64,000 bases of DNA from NCBI GenBank assembly GCA_037367355.1, contig CM074706.1:1054001-1118000 (forward strand). The letters are read 5' to 3'. Shown one piece after another: positions 33,850 through 45,968 of this stretch; the stretch's first letter is position 1, and each line of letters begins with the position of its first letter. The position numbers and the translations under genes are program-made. The notes under the pieces are model-generated. The model worked only from the letters and a program-made list of their open reading frames with translations. It had not been told where the DNA came from and ran no database searches. The stretch is from Neoscytalidium dimidiatum (Eukaryota; Ascomycota; Dothideomycetes; Botryosphaeriales; Botryosphaeriaceae).

Positions 33850-36800
33850 GGTTCTTACGAATTTCTAACGGAATTCGCTCCTTTCTATTTAATAAGGTAC
33901 TTAAATTAACCGTTAATCTAGTCTCTATCTAGAATTTTCTCTACGTTCTATTCTTTATCGGCGTTATCGGGGTATATTTTAAGTTCTAGATTAGGTTCGG
34001 CGTTACTATATACGGGTTTAAGTAATAAGATATAGAAAACTAGGTATATATCTACTTATTCTAGTAATTTAAGTTTAAAGAAAATAAGTAAAAGTTTTTT
34101 CTTAATTTAGTAGGATCTAATTTTTTTATAGTCTAATTTATCGTTCGATCGTATTATTTTAATATTTTTTCTAAGAAGCTAGACTTTATCCCCCTTCTTT
34201 AGAGGCGGCGACGTCTAGCGCCGTCTATCGTAGTATATAGTTATTCGGTATATAGTAAATTTAATATCTTAGACTAGTTTCTAGTATAGTTTACGTAGCT
34301 AGTCTACTCTAAGTATAGCTTTTTAGGCGAGTACTTTATAGATCTAGAGTTCTCTAAAGGCGGTAGAGTTAAATTTATAGTTAGCGTAGAAGGGCGTAGT
34401 TTATATAGCTTCTATTAATATACTATTATACGCGTATTAGGCTAATAGTAGGAGTTCGACCTAGTTATTTTATCTATAGTTTAGATAGAATCTTAGATAC
34501 TATTCTAGCGTCTAGTTAGTTCGTTCTATTTATTCGTCGGTTTATAGGTATACTATTATTAATATCTTATATTTAGTTCCTAACTTATAGACTAAGGTCT
34601 ACTAGAATTTAGCTTTAAATCGTAGATCTTAGTCTATAATTAGTTCCTTAGGTATTCTATAGTAGGCGAAGACGTATCTAAGAAAGAGGTAGATATAGTC
34701 TTCTACTCTAATTTTCTTATTATAAGGGACGAAGTATACCTATTTTATTAGACGATTAACGATAACTAGGATAGCGTTATATCGTATTTTAGTTATAGGA
34801 TCTATCGAGACTAGTAGATCGGTAATAAAGTCTATTATAACTAATTTCTAGGGTTTAGTTAGTACTATAATAAGCTATAGTTATCTATATAGTATATATC
34901 GCGCTACCTTATTTTTTATATATTTGTTATATTCCTAGATAACTTTCTTTACTATTTTTCTTATTTAAGGAAAGTAGAAGTATCTTATAAGCCGTTCTAA
35001 GGTTCTTATTATTCCTAGGTATTCGTAGACTACGAATTCGTAGTATTCCTTTATTAGCCGTTTACGTAGAGGTATAGGTACGTAGATTTTCCCGTAGAAT
35101 AGTATATTACCTCTATAATCTTAGACTAGGTCGGGGTCGTTATACTCTAGGATACCTATTCGTTAAAATAGTTCTTAGAATAGCGGATCGTTATTATATT
35201 TTCCTTAGATAATTTATTTCTAAGTAGCGATATTATCTTCTTTTTTATTTATTACTTTCTTTATAGTTTCTTTAGGTATTAGTATAGGTTTCTTATCCTA
35301 TAGTTCTTCTTTATTCTCTAGTTTTTATTCGGGTGTTAGGCCTCTTAGAGGCTCGTTATTATCGATAGGGTTTTCTAGTCTTATAATAGGTACTAGTATC
35401 TATTCCTTCTAGAGTAGGTTATATTCCTTAATAATTTAGAGGCGATTAGAACTTAACGTATCGTTATTATTTTATCGTAGTACCGCTAGTAATAGATCCG
35501 GTTTTTCTTCTATATAGTCGGCTCTTCGGCTAAGTACGTTAGCCTTACCGTTTTCTTCTTCCTTACGGTAGTAGATCTTAAAGTAGAAGGAGGCTAGTTA
35601 TTCGGCCTATCGTATTTATCTTCTATTTAGTACCTTAGTAGTTATAAAGTATCCTAGATTCTTATAGTCTAAATATACTATAATTTCGTAGTTAGCTTTC
35701 TTAAGATAGTATCGCTATTCTTTAAACGCTATAACGATCGTAAGTAGTTCTTTATTATATATTTTATAATTAAGTTTGGCGGGTAATATTTTACGAGAGT
35801 AATACGTAATAGGGTATAATCTTCCCTTATCGTCTAGCTAGCTAAGGATAGCGCCGATAGTATAGTTAGATACGTTAGTTTCGAGGTAGAGTAGTTTATC
35901 GGGATCGAATATAATTAATACCGGCGCTTCTATAAAGGCTCTTTCAGATTCCCTAGCTAAATACGCTTGTAAAATAAACCCGAATAACGAATCGACTAGC
36001 TACGCATTCTTTCGAATGCTAACGCAAGCAGATTTTATTAATTCGCAGTAAAAACAATGAATGTTAAGCGGAAATAGCCTCTAAAGAGTCATATCTACGG
36101 CGGTTTAACTGGAAAATAAAACGTAAGCTAATAGACCTCTCTACGGAGAGAGAAACTAGCTCTGCGTTTTACTAGCTTAAAATAGGACACGGCTACTTTA
36201 AATCCTATTTAAACCGCTTTAGATTAAACTCCTCTAAGTATTGCCCGTATAATAATACGGCTAAATAAACCCTCGCACCTAATTCTGTGACTGTAAAGTA
36301 TCGACTAAAGAGAAGATATATATACTAGTCTAGAAACGAAAACCCTCCTTAGACCTCGTTTTTAATACTAAAGAAGGACGGCTTCTTCTAATTTCTATCG
36401 ACAACTAAAATAGCTACCCGAAAGTGGCTATTAGAACTTACTTCGACGGAAGTCTAAATACGTACTTCCGAAAAACTAACTTTAGTCTCTCCTTAAAAAA
36501 GAAGCTATTCTCTCTTAGTTCTCTTTTATCTTCTACCTCTTCTTATCTCCCTACTTACTTTCTTATTTTATCCTAAAAAGCACCGGCCTAGCCCCTACTA
36601 TTTCTAGACTCCTTCCCGAAGAAAACCCGAATAAAAACCCCGGTCGAAATACCGGACTAGATACGTTAGTAGACTAGCCGTCTTTTATAAGCTTAGCTTG
36701 TATAAGGACGTTAAACGAATAAATAAATAAATATAAAGGCTCTTTTAAGTTAGTTAAATACCTCTTACTAGGGTTCTTTCTAGGTAAAGGGGATATTCTT

Positions 36801-39650
36801 TCGGGTAAGTTAGATTAAAGGTTCGGCTATATATAAGTATCGTTTGATAAATCGTCGGTAGAAGTTAGTAAATCCTAGAAAGGCTTATACTTCTTTAACG
36901 TTTCTTAGTTCTAGCTACTTTAGAATATCCTCTATCTTCTTTAGGTCTATAATTACTTTTCCTAGTTCGATAATAAAGCCTAGAAATTCTATTCTTTAAG
37001 TATAGAAGGTATATTTTTCTAGTTTAATAGAGAGGTTATATTTAAGTAGTTTCTAGAGGACTTTAGATATATATTTCTTATATTCTTTAAGGGTTTCTAA
37101 GTATATTAAAATATCGTCGAGGTAGGCTATATAGAATCGGTCTAGATATTCCCGTAGAACGTAGTTAACAAGGGCTTAAAATATAGTAGGGGCGTTAGTA
37201 AGTCTAAAAGATATTACTAGATATTTATATAGACTATATTAAGTTCTAAATATAGTTTTCTATTTATATTCTTTCTTAATCTAGATAAGGTAGTATCTAT
37301 TCCGTAGGTCTAGCTTAGTAAAGAACCGCACTTCGGAGAGGCGATTCCTTAGTTTATCGATATAAGGTAGAGGATAGCAATCTTTAATAGTAATATCGTT
37401 TAGGAATCTATAATCTATATAGAGGCGTAACTTACCTTTAGGCTTTAGTATAAAGAAGACGGGAAATCCTACTAAGAATTAAGAGAGTCGGATATATCTT
37501 TTTCTTAGTAATAAGTCTAAGTATTCCCTTATTACTTATAACTTCTTTTCCGATATTAGATATAAGGGTCTAAATCGGAGTTCGATATCTAGTTTTAAAT
37601 TAATCTTATAGTCCTATAGTTTATATTTCGGTAGTATATCTTTAATCTTTTCTCTAAAAATTTTCTTAAACCAGTAGTATTTCTTAGAAACGCCGTTAAG
37701 ATATTATTCGTATATCTTAGTAGAATTATCTCCTCCTACGAATATTAAGTAGTCTAGTTTTTCTCGTCTAGTAGTACTAATCTATTAGATTCTTTTCTTA
37801 TTCGTAGTAGTAGGGCGATACTATATTATTCTAATCGCTTACTTCTTCTTTCGAGTTCTTTTTAGCGTAGCTTTTAAAATTAAACTTACGTAGGTAATTA
37901 GTTTAGCTATAGTACGTAGTTTCTATTCTAGTTCTTAATTTTGTTCTCTAGACTTAAGGATAATTCCTCTATTATTCTAATCGTATTATATTTTCTATTT
38001 CTTTTACTAAGAGATACTTAGAATAATATTATACTTAGAAATCTTAGTAACGTCTAGATAGATATATTCTCTATAGTTTTTATATTTAAGAGTTAGTTTT
38101 AGAATTTTAATAATTACCTTTCTATCTCTAAAGAAGCTAGGGAATCTATTAACGGTTTTTAGCTAATATAGTTAGTCCTTTTCTCTAGGTTTTAGGTTAG
38201 CTTTTTCTACGAATCGGTTTAAGACGTAGTTTCCTTATAATACGGAGTTAATAAGAGTAAGCGCTCGGCATCTATTAATTCTTATTACGATAACCTAGTA
38301 GTTTCTATATTCTACGGATTCCCCCTCGCTTTTTAGTAGATATCCTATAGTTTTTCTAGTCGATACTACTATAGTTCTATAGAATAGAAGACTCGCCTAC
38401 TATAGTTCTAGTTTAGTAGGCGTTTCTAGTTTTTTAGATAGTACCCGCTAATATTCTTAGCCTTCTAATAAATAGGGTAGACCTTAATACTATAAGTAGA
38501 CTAGTAGAGGATATTATAGTTAGAGGTTTTAGGCCGTCCTTTAGTAGCCGAGATAGTTTTCTTATTATTAGTCTACTAGTTACTAGTTCGTTTATCTAGA
38601 TAGTTTCTACTAATATATCCGTACTTTCTATAGTAGAAGTAAAGACTTTTTTCGTATCGTCGCTATTCTTCCTCTAGTACTAGCCGAGGGTTTCGTCGTT
38701 AGTTAGTATCTAAGTCTATAGAATCCCCTAGAGATAGGTTATTTTAGAGTTATAAGGTATTAGCCGAGTATTAGGTTTAGCCTATTTCTTATTTAAAGTT
38801 AAATAGTTATTAGTTAACTTAGATAGTTATATTAATAGTCTCGCTAAGGTCTTTAGATAATTCGATACGGGCGAATTCGGCCTTTATATTATACTTTAGG
38901 CCCTTATAGAAGATATATTTAAGGGATTAGTCGTTCTAATTAAGATAGAAGGTAAGTATATAGAATTCTATAATATATTCTAAGACTAATCGAGTTTATT
39001 AGAGATTCTAAATTCGAAGAGCGGCTTTCTACTTCTTATTCTTACTACTAAAGGCTTATCTAATTATATCGGCGAAGCGATTATAGTTAGCGAATAGGCT
39101 ACTAGTTTTCGTACGTAGAATAGCCGAGCGGAAATCCTTTTAATAAGGTTCGAACTACCGTACTACGTTATCTTAGAGGTAGGTTTCTATAAAGCGGACC
39201 CTTTCCTCGTCGTCCTTAAATAATACTTTATAGAATTCGAAGTAATTCTCTAGTTAGGCTAGAAAGTTATTAAGCTTACGCCGATCTCTATTATAAGTAT
39301 CGGGGGTCTTAATCTTTAGTTTAGTATTATAGGGGGTCGATTCTAATATCGTGGGGATAGCTAGAGTAGAAGATTATATAATACGGTTAATAGTAAAGGC
39401 TTATCCTTAAATAAAGTACTCTAGAAGAACTTAGCTATAGTTATTACTAGTATTCTCTAGTACTCTAGATCTATTAATTACTCGGCTTAAAGAGGCTATA
39501 CCTAAGAAATAGACTTTTAAAATAAGTAGTCTTATATTAAGAGCTAGGTTTCTAGAGATTAAGAGACGGATTAACTAAAGTTAATCCTCCTCCGTCGAAA
39601 GGTTATTTCTAATTTTGGTCTAAAATATTATAGTTAGTAGTTTTTAGGAT
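33850..39650 (-). pseudogene. B gag-pol, RIP-degraded, split by a LINE fragment
   Basis: On minus, from high to low coordinates: gag (~39.6-38.8 kb), protease (~38.3 kb), reverse transcriptase with a YLDDI motif near 37,110, RNase H beginning around 35,930, integrase (~35.1-34.3 kb) and a chromodomain-like end (~34.05-33.87 kb). The LINE fragment at 35,945-36,731 interrupts the link just before the RNase H segment that reads LYLET. Many TAA/TAG at Gln positions. Confidence 0.75.
35945..36731 (+). mobile_element. 5'-truncated LINE fragment inside B
   Basis: 787 bp that match the 3' end of the minus-strand LINE at 56,204-57,006 in inverted orientation. It ends in GAATAAATAAATAAA. A 14-bp target duplication TATAAAGGCTCTTT flanks it (35931-35944 and 36732-36745). 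Contents: the end of the RNase H-bearing ORF2 and the 3' UTR. CA and TG are scarce but not absent. Confidence 0.88.
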
Positions 39651-39687
39651 AGAGTTACCTCTAATATCTATAAAAAGGTAGTTAAAG

Positions 39688-39833
39688 TATTACGCCGGAA
39701 CTCTTTTTAGGGGAGTTAAAGCGCGTTATTAGGTAGCTTAGGCTTTCTAGAGGCCGATATAGTAGTAGATAGGGAAGGTTCGTATAATAGTAGGGTAGAA
39801 ATTAATTAATAAGTTAACTACGAGGGTTCTAAC
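39688..39833 (-). repeat. B 5' LTR, left part
   Basis: 146 bp of B's 5' LTR, ending at CTAAC, the target site of element C. With 46359-46597 it makes 385 bp. It begins TATTACGCCGGAACTC, the complement of an LTR 3' end. Confidence 0.85.
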
Positions 39834-40218
39834 TGTTACGGCACAGTCGCCCAGAAAGGCGGATAACGAAACCCTACGACTACTCACCGCCCACGTGACC
39901 AACTCGGGGCCTAACTCGGCAGAATACCTACCGACACTGATGCACCCGACCACCGCACACTCGCTCAGCAAAGCTCGGACCACCGATCAGTACTGATCAG
40001 TGGGTTAACATTACAGATCACTACTGATCGTACCGATCACTCCATGTATATAGACCACACTCATTTATCGTAGTTAGGACCCTCGTGGTCAACTTGTCAA
40101 TTGATTCCTACCCTACTATTGTACGAACCTCCCCTGCCTACCACTGTATTGGCCCCTAGAAAGCCCAAGCTGCCTGACGACGCGCCTCGACTCCCCCAGA
40201 AAGAGTCCCGGCGTAACA
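39834..40218 (+). repeat. C 5' LTR
   Basis: 385 bp; identical to the 3' LTR except for C at 39947 (A in the other). It holds a palindrome-rich segment (CGATCAGTACTGATCAG and related GATC repeats at ~39,983-40,040), then TATATA at 40047-40052, a likely core promoter. Confidence 0.95.
40085..40092 (+). promoter_or_regulatory. Candidate transcript start and self-primer in C 5' LTR
   Basis: GTGGTCAA lies 38 bp after the TATATA box. It is the exact reverse complement of TTGACCAC at 40221-40228 just after the LTR. In the Tf1/sushi group the 5' end of the mRNA folds onto such a site to prime reverse transcription. Start site not proven. Confidence 0.55.
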
Positions 40219-40220
40219 CT

Positions 40221-40228
40221 TTGACCAC
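40221..40228 (+). other. Candidate primer-binding site of C
   Basis: TTGACCAC two bases after the 5' LTR. No tRNA 3'-end complement (TGG...) is evident. It pairs with GTGGTCAA in the LTR. The A elements carry TTAACTAC here, pairing with GTAGTTAA in their LTR. Confidence 0.6.
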
Positions 40229-40273
40229 CTTTCTTAGGCACCGGAGGTAACCCCACCCTGAAAACTACTAACC

Positions 40274-41354
40274 ATGACATCCTGGACCGAAATCAGGAAC
40301 AACCTTCCGACGGAGGAGGAACAGCTTCAGTCAATCCGTCCCTTGATCCCTGGAAACCCAGCTCTTAACATGAGGCTGCTCATTTCGGAAGCATATTCTC
40401 GGGCATAGCCTCCTTGAGTCGAGCAATCAACGGACCCAGAGTACCAGAGAACGCCAGTGAGGACTGCGGCCAAGTCCTTCTGGAGTACTTCATTCGAGGA
40501 CAAGCCTTACTGTCAACCGTACTATGCGCCCTCCACCCCAGCCACCCCGCGACATCAGAATCGACCCCACAACACCAAACTAAAGATCAAGACCCCGACA
40601 CCTACGATGGGGATCGGCGTAAGCTCAACGACTTCCTGGCCCAACTAGAGAATTACTTCGAATTCTACAAAGCATCATTCAAGGACGATGAGGAAAGGGT
40701 CCGCTTTGCAGGAACCTACCTCCGAGGTAACGCAGCACGGTGGTTCGAACCCTATCGAAAGGATTTCCGCTCGGCCATCCCACGTACGGAAACCAGTAGC
40801 CTGTTCGCCAACTACAATCGCTTCGCCGACGCAATCAGACAAGCCTTTGGTAGCAAGAACGAGGAGCAGGAGGCCGCCCTTCGAATTCAGGACCTCCGAC
40901 AAACCCGATCAGTCTCGGAATATGTCACGGAATTCCGCATGCTCGCCTCCTACCTCAATTGGAACGACCAATCCTCAAATACATCTTCTACAAGGGCCTA
41001 AAGCACAATGTGAAGGCCGAATTCGCCCGCACCGGATTACCCAAGGACCTTAGCGAGACCATCGACACGGCCATCCGAGTCGACCAACAACTGTTCAATT
41101 TCAGACAAGAGACAGGCCAAACCCGATACTCGGCCAACACCGCGCAACCTCGAAACAACCTACCCCCGGGGGACCCCATGGACTTAGATGCCAACCAACG
41201 ACGAAACCTCGGCTGGCGCCGGAGGAAGAACAGCGACGGCGTGAAAGGGTCTTTGCTTCCACTGTGGAAAGCACGGACATATCAGCAGAAACTGCCCAGA
41301 CAAACGAACCAGCAACCAGCGAACCAACGACAAGAAAACCACCTCGGCTACTGA
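40274..41354 (+). pseudogene. C gag, frameshifted
   Basis: Starts ATG ACA TCC TGG; an N-terminal part reads SWTEIRNNLPTEEEQ to ~40,405, where the frame shifts. The core (TYDGDRRKLNDFLAQLENYF ... FAGTYLRGNAARWFEPY) is the Retrotrans_gag domain. A second shift is at ~40,970 in an A run; the frame then continues through KYIFYKGLKHNVKAEFARTG. No clear CCHC knuckle was seen. Gag forms the virus-like particle around the RNA. Confidence 0.8.
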
Positions 41355-41469
41355 AGGACGACCGAGACCCCCAACCATGACACCATCCACTGGTCCACTT
41401 GTAGCATCGAAGCCCGCCCCATTCACCAGGAAGCTAAGAACATCAGCGGGTACCACCTAAAAACTAGAA

Positions 41470-44400
41470 ACGCCTACTGAACTGGGGCTACAGCAGGCGA
41501 GGCCCCTGCCCCACAGGACCATAGCAGCATCGACCGGAAACCACAGGACACCCACCAGAAAGCAAAGGAGACTGCAGAATACGGGAACCACTGGGTTGTC
41601 GTGACAAAAATCAATGGACGCCGAGCGCTCACCCTCATCGACTCCGCATCACAAGGGAACTACGTCTCAAACCGATTTGCAGAAAAAGCCAACCTAAAAC
41701 CCAGAGAAAAGGACCAACCATATCAGCTGAGAACTGTTGATGGATCCCCCAGCTCCTTTGGAGATGGAAAGGTAATCATCGAAACCCGAAACTGACCCTC
41801 GAATACAAAAACCACAGGGAACGTATCTGTCTAGACGTTACCAAGATCCCCAAGTATGATGTCATTCTCGGCATCCCTTGGCAGAAGAAATGGAAAATAC
41901 AATACGATTGGGACAATGGAGGAATTACCCTCAAGTCCAGAGAACGAAACCAAGAACCAGAATGGAAACCACGCACCATAGCCGAACCGATTACCCACGT
42001 AAGCCTAATTTCGAAAGCTGCGCTGGAAAGGACCCGAAAGAAGGGGCAAATTGGAATGATGTGGTATCGCCCCACCACTACAAACAAAGAAAGAACCCGA
42101 CAGATTAGTGCCACCAGACGAGAAAAACCAGACTACCCGACACCCGTGGGAGGAGATGACCCCACCAGGATACACGAACAGTACCTTGATGGCGTTCCTA
42201 AGGAATACCACCGGTTCAAGGAAATTTTCAGAGAAAAGATCGAAGACGCACTACCGGAACACAGACCATGGGACCACGAGATCAACTTGAAACCAGGCAC
42301 TGAACCCCGATTTGGACCCCTATATCCAATGTCGGAAAAGGAGTTACAAGCAATGAGGGAACACTTGGACTTACTACTGAAGAAGGGATACATCCGACCC
42401 TCTCAATCCTCAGCAGGATTCCCCGTCCTCTTCGTACCAAAGCCCGGAGGCAAGTTACGCCTCTGTGTGGATTACCGATCCCTGAACGACATTACCATCA
42501 AAGACCGCTACCCTCACCCCGCATCGATGAACTAAGGGATCGCCTCCGGGGCACGATTCTTCACCAAGTTAGACCTGCGGGATGGGTACCACCTTATCCG
42601 AATCAAGGAAGGACATGAATGGAAACCGCATTCAGAACTCGATACGGTTTGTACGAGTACTTGGTAATGCCTTTCGGACTTACCAACGCCCTGCCACATT
42701 CCAAGCCCTTGTCAACCACGTCCTACGAGAATATCTGGACCGATTCTGCACAGCCTACCTCGACGACATCCTGATCTACTCAGAAACCCTTGAAGAACAC
42801 AAGGAACATGTATCCAAAGTCCTCCAGAAACTACTCGAATACAACCTCTCCGTCAAACCAGAAAAATGTACCTTCCATGCCCAAAGGGTAGAATTCCTAG
42901 GCTTTATCATCGAACCAGGAAAATAGTCATGGACCCAAAAAAGGTGGAAGACATCCTGAAGTGGCCAGAACCAAGGAACGTCAAAGAAGTACAAGCCTTT
43001 TTAGGGTTTGCCAACTTCTACCGACGATTCATCAAACGATACTCGCATGTAGCCGAACCCCTAATCCGACTCACCCGAAAAATACCCTTTCACCTGGGAA
43101 GCACCCCAACAAGAGGCGTTTGATCAACTCAAAAGGGCCTTCGTAGAAGCGCCGGTACTCCTCATGTTCGATCCTGACAAGCCACTCTACCTCGAAACTG
43201 ACGCATCCGACTATGCCATTGGCGCTACCCTCAGCCAGCCAGACGACGAGGGAAGATTACACCCTATCGCGTATTACCTCGCAAAATGTCACCCGCCGAG
43301 CTCAATTACGAGATACACGACAAAGAACTGCTTGCGATCGTCACAGCGTTCAAGGAATGGCGACACTACCTTGAGGGAGCTAACTACGAAATCACGGTAT
43401 ACTCGGATCACAAGAACCTGGGATACTTCACAACCACCAAGGTGTTAAACAGAAGACAAGTACGATGGGCAGAACAACTCGCCCCTTCTACTTCAAGATC
43501 CACTACCGCAAGGGAAGTGAAAACGGCAAGGCCGACGCACTTAGCCGCAGAGCCGACCACGTGGAAGGAAAGCCAGAACTATCACCAGCAGTACTACGAC
43601 AAAATGACGACGGCACGTTAGGCCCCAACCGCCCCCGAATCATTGAAGAATCCGACGCACCCTGGGAAGAACGAATACTGGCACCCATCATAAGGCTAGG
43701 GAGCCCCATCGACGACGACGAACCTCCACGAAACCCAACACCAGAGCAGGAGCCGGAGGACGAAGAGGAACCGCAGGACGAGGAACCCATACCAACACTT
43801 GAAGAAACCACGGAAGAGGTAAACGAGGAAGAAGATGACACCGCCACTTGGGAACAAATCATCCAAGGAAAATATAACAATGATCCGCTATCCCAAGAAC
43901 TGCTTCAACGAATAGGCACCCCGAACATGACGACCCCGACCTAGTCCAAGACCATAGAGGCAACATACTATTCCGCGGAAAATCTACGTACCCACACCTC
44001 TGCGCAAACGGCTGACAAAGGAATACCACGAGTCCGCAGTTCACGGACACCCAGGAATGACAAGAACCTTGGAACGGCTTGTAAGACACTTCTACTTTCC
44101 CGAATGAGGAAGTAGTAGAGAAAGTCATCCAGGAATGTGACGAATGCGCAAAAACAAGGTGGCACGACATGCACCATACGGACAACTACAGCTCATCACA
44201 ACACCAACCAAACCCTGGGAATCGGTCACAATGGATTTTATCACCGACCTGCCAAATTCAGTAGACCCTGTGACTAAAGCACGACACAACGCCATCCTGG
44301 TCATTGTCGACCGCCTGACAAAATGGGCATACTTCATCCCTTGTAACAAAAAATCGGAGCAGAAGGCTGCGCCTACCTCTTCCTCAGATATGTTCGCCCA

Positions 44401-45400
44401 CCACGGGATGCCCAAGGAACTAATCACGGACCGAGACCCACGATTCAGAGCTAAGTTCTGGCAAACCTTGGTCCACAAGTTAGGAACTAAACACAAGATG
44501 TCAACAACGGCACACCCGCAAACCGATGGACAAACGGAACGAACCAACCAAACGCTAGAACAGTACCTAAGATTCTACCTGAATTACAGGCAAAACAACT
44601 GGGTCGAACTCCTACCATTAGCCCAATACGCGTACAACAGCACATCAACGGAAGCCACACAAACCACGCCCTTCTACGCCAACTACGGATTCGACCCTAC
44701 TGCCTTCGGAGAACCCCAGATCTGCGAAGTACTCGCCCAAAAGCTATGCTCAGAGCAGACCAGCTACGTGAACTACACCAGGAACTGGCCCGAGACATCA
44801 AATTCACCGCATACCGAATGGCCATGTACCATGACAGACGGCGCCAGGCGTCGCCCCCTGAAGGAGGGGGATAAAGTCTGGCTCCTCAGAAAAACATCAA
44901 AACAACACGATCGAACGACAAATTGGACCACAAGAAAATCGGACCTACCAAATTGAGAAAAACTTTCACCTGTTTCCTTTAAACTCAGATTGCCAGAACA
45001 AGTGGGTATACACCCAGTTTTCCACATCTCTTTACTTGAACCCGCACACAGCAACGCCGAACCTGACCCAGAACTTGAAATACACCCCGATGACGCCGAC
45101 AAAGAATGGGACGTAGAGAAAATCTTGGATGGAGACTGGATCGACGGTCAATTTAAGTACCTCATCAAATGGGAAGGAGCGGATTCCGCCGGGAACCCGT
45201 GGAACCCTCATGGGAACCAATCTCTTACCTTAACTGCGAGGAACTCATCCATGAATACCACCGACGAAACCCTGACCGCCCAAACCCAGAGCATCCTCCC
45301 ACGACGCAAACCCGGAGGAGGCGTCAGGACACCTGAAACTGGTCCACCGGTGCTCTCGAGGAACCAGCCCGTCGGAACCCGCCACGTCACCACCGCCTGA
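41470..45400 (+). pseudogene. C pol (protease, RT, RNase H, integrase, chromodomain), frameshifted
   Basis: Order: aspartic protease (TLIDSASQGNYVS at ~41,630; DSA in place of DSG/DTG); RT from ~42,160 ([31 protein letters not shown] at ~42,755); RNase H ([17 protein letters not shown] at ~43,190; [12 protein letters not shown]); an acidic linker (43,700-43,860); integrase with HHCC finger (~44,020-44,150), then SVTMDFITDLP, LITDRDPRF and GQTERTNQTLEQY giving D, D, E; and a chromodomain (VEKILDGDWIDGQFKYLIKW at ~45,115). Chromodomains direct integration to marked heterochromatin. At least fourteen single-base losses in runs of A or C break the frame; hardly any are simple nonsense changes. 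Confidence 0.88.
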
Positions 45401-45526
45401 ACCAGATAACAAGGACCCTGAGCCGCCCGCGCCTCCTGCGCCTCCTCAGCCTCAATGGCCGCCAACCCCGCTCAAACAACTCCTGACTCCGGGAATCCAG
45501 GAAGGAAAGTGTCCGCAACAGGCGGA

Positions 45527-45874
45527 TCACCTTGACCGAGAAGTGGCGGTACGACGAACCAAACGTTGAGCCTCCTCTTGCAACCGCTGAATCTCGGCCT
45601 CATCCCTTTCGATCTCGCGCTGGGTCTGCTCAATCTGAGCCCGCACCCGGTCCCGTTGTTGATCCACACGACGAAACTCAATAGGGGAAGCCATGTCAGA
45701 AGGAAAGGAACAAAGGTGGCCTCGCTTGGCACACTCGTAACACCTCTTGGAATCCGGCGACACAAGACAACGAAGACGAGGTCTCTCCACACAAAAGGAA
45801 CAACGTCTGGGAGCGTCAGTACCGTTACGAAGGATACGGGCGAGAAGCGCGCGTCGACGAGCGGAACTGGACAT
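45527..45874 (-). CDS. C antisense protein: Zn2Cys6-like Cys cluster plus coiled coil
   Basis: 115-residue frame opposite to gag-pol, its ATG 95 bp inside the 3' LTR. Residues ~24-53 contain six Cys spaced CX2CX7CX8CX2CX5C, close to the fungal Zn(II)2Cys6 pattern (CX2CX6CX5-12CX2CX6-8C), with basic residues between. Residues ~70-108 are a charged coiled coil (RVRAQIEQTQREIERDEAEI). The frame shown stops after RTATSRSR. B shows the homologous frame continuing with VIRLLR, and an overlapping C frame at ~45,465-45,208 resembles B's continuation, so the full protein was probably longer and is cut here by a one-base shift. It could bind nucleic acid or act on antisense RNA; function unknown. Antisense noise is the alternative, but the frame is conserved in three other copies. 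Confidence 0.62.
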   Translation of the reverse strand: MSSSARRRALLARILRNGTDAPRRCSFCVERPRLRCLVSPDSKRCYECAKRGHLCSFPSDMASPIEFRRVDQQRDRVRAQIEQTQREIERDEAEIQRLQEEAQRLVRRTATSRSR

Positions 45875-45934
45875 GACGGCAGAGAAATAATCTCAAGGGA
45901 ACTAAGGAGGGAGCTCAACTACCTTTATACTCGA

Positions 45935-45949
45935 CCTTCGGGCCGAAGG
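45935..45949. other. Palindrome beside C polypurine tract
   Basis: CCTTCGGGCCGAAGG, a perfect palindrome around a central G. It lies between the antisense start codon and the polypurine tract. Confidence 0.85.
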
Positions 45950-45955
45950 TTGCCT

Positions 45956-45968
45956 AGAGGGGGGATAG
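45956..45968 (+). other. Polypurine tract of C
   Basis: AGAGGGGGGATAG directly before the 3' LTR, the expected primer of plus-strand DNA synthesis. Confidence 0.85.

Noticed and set aside
39747..39983. Minus frame spanning the left end of element C
   Set aside because: Crosses the B/C insertion junction and both LTRs; chance frame.
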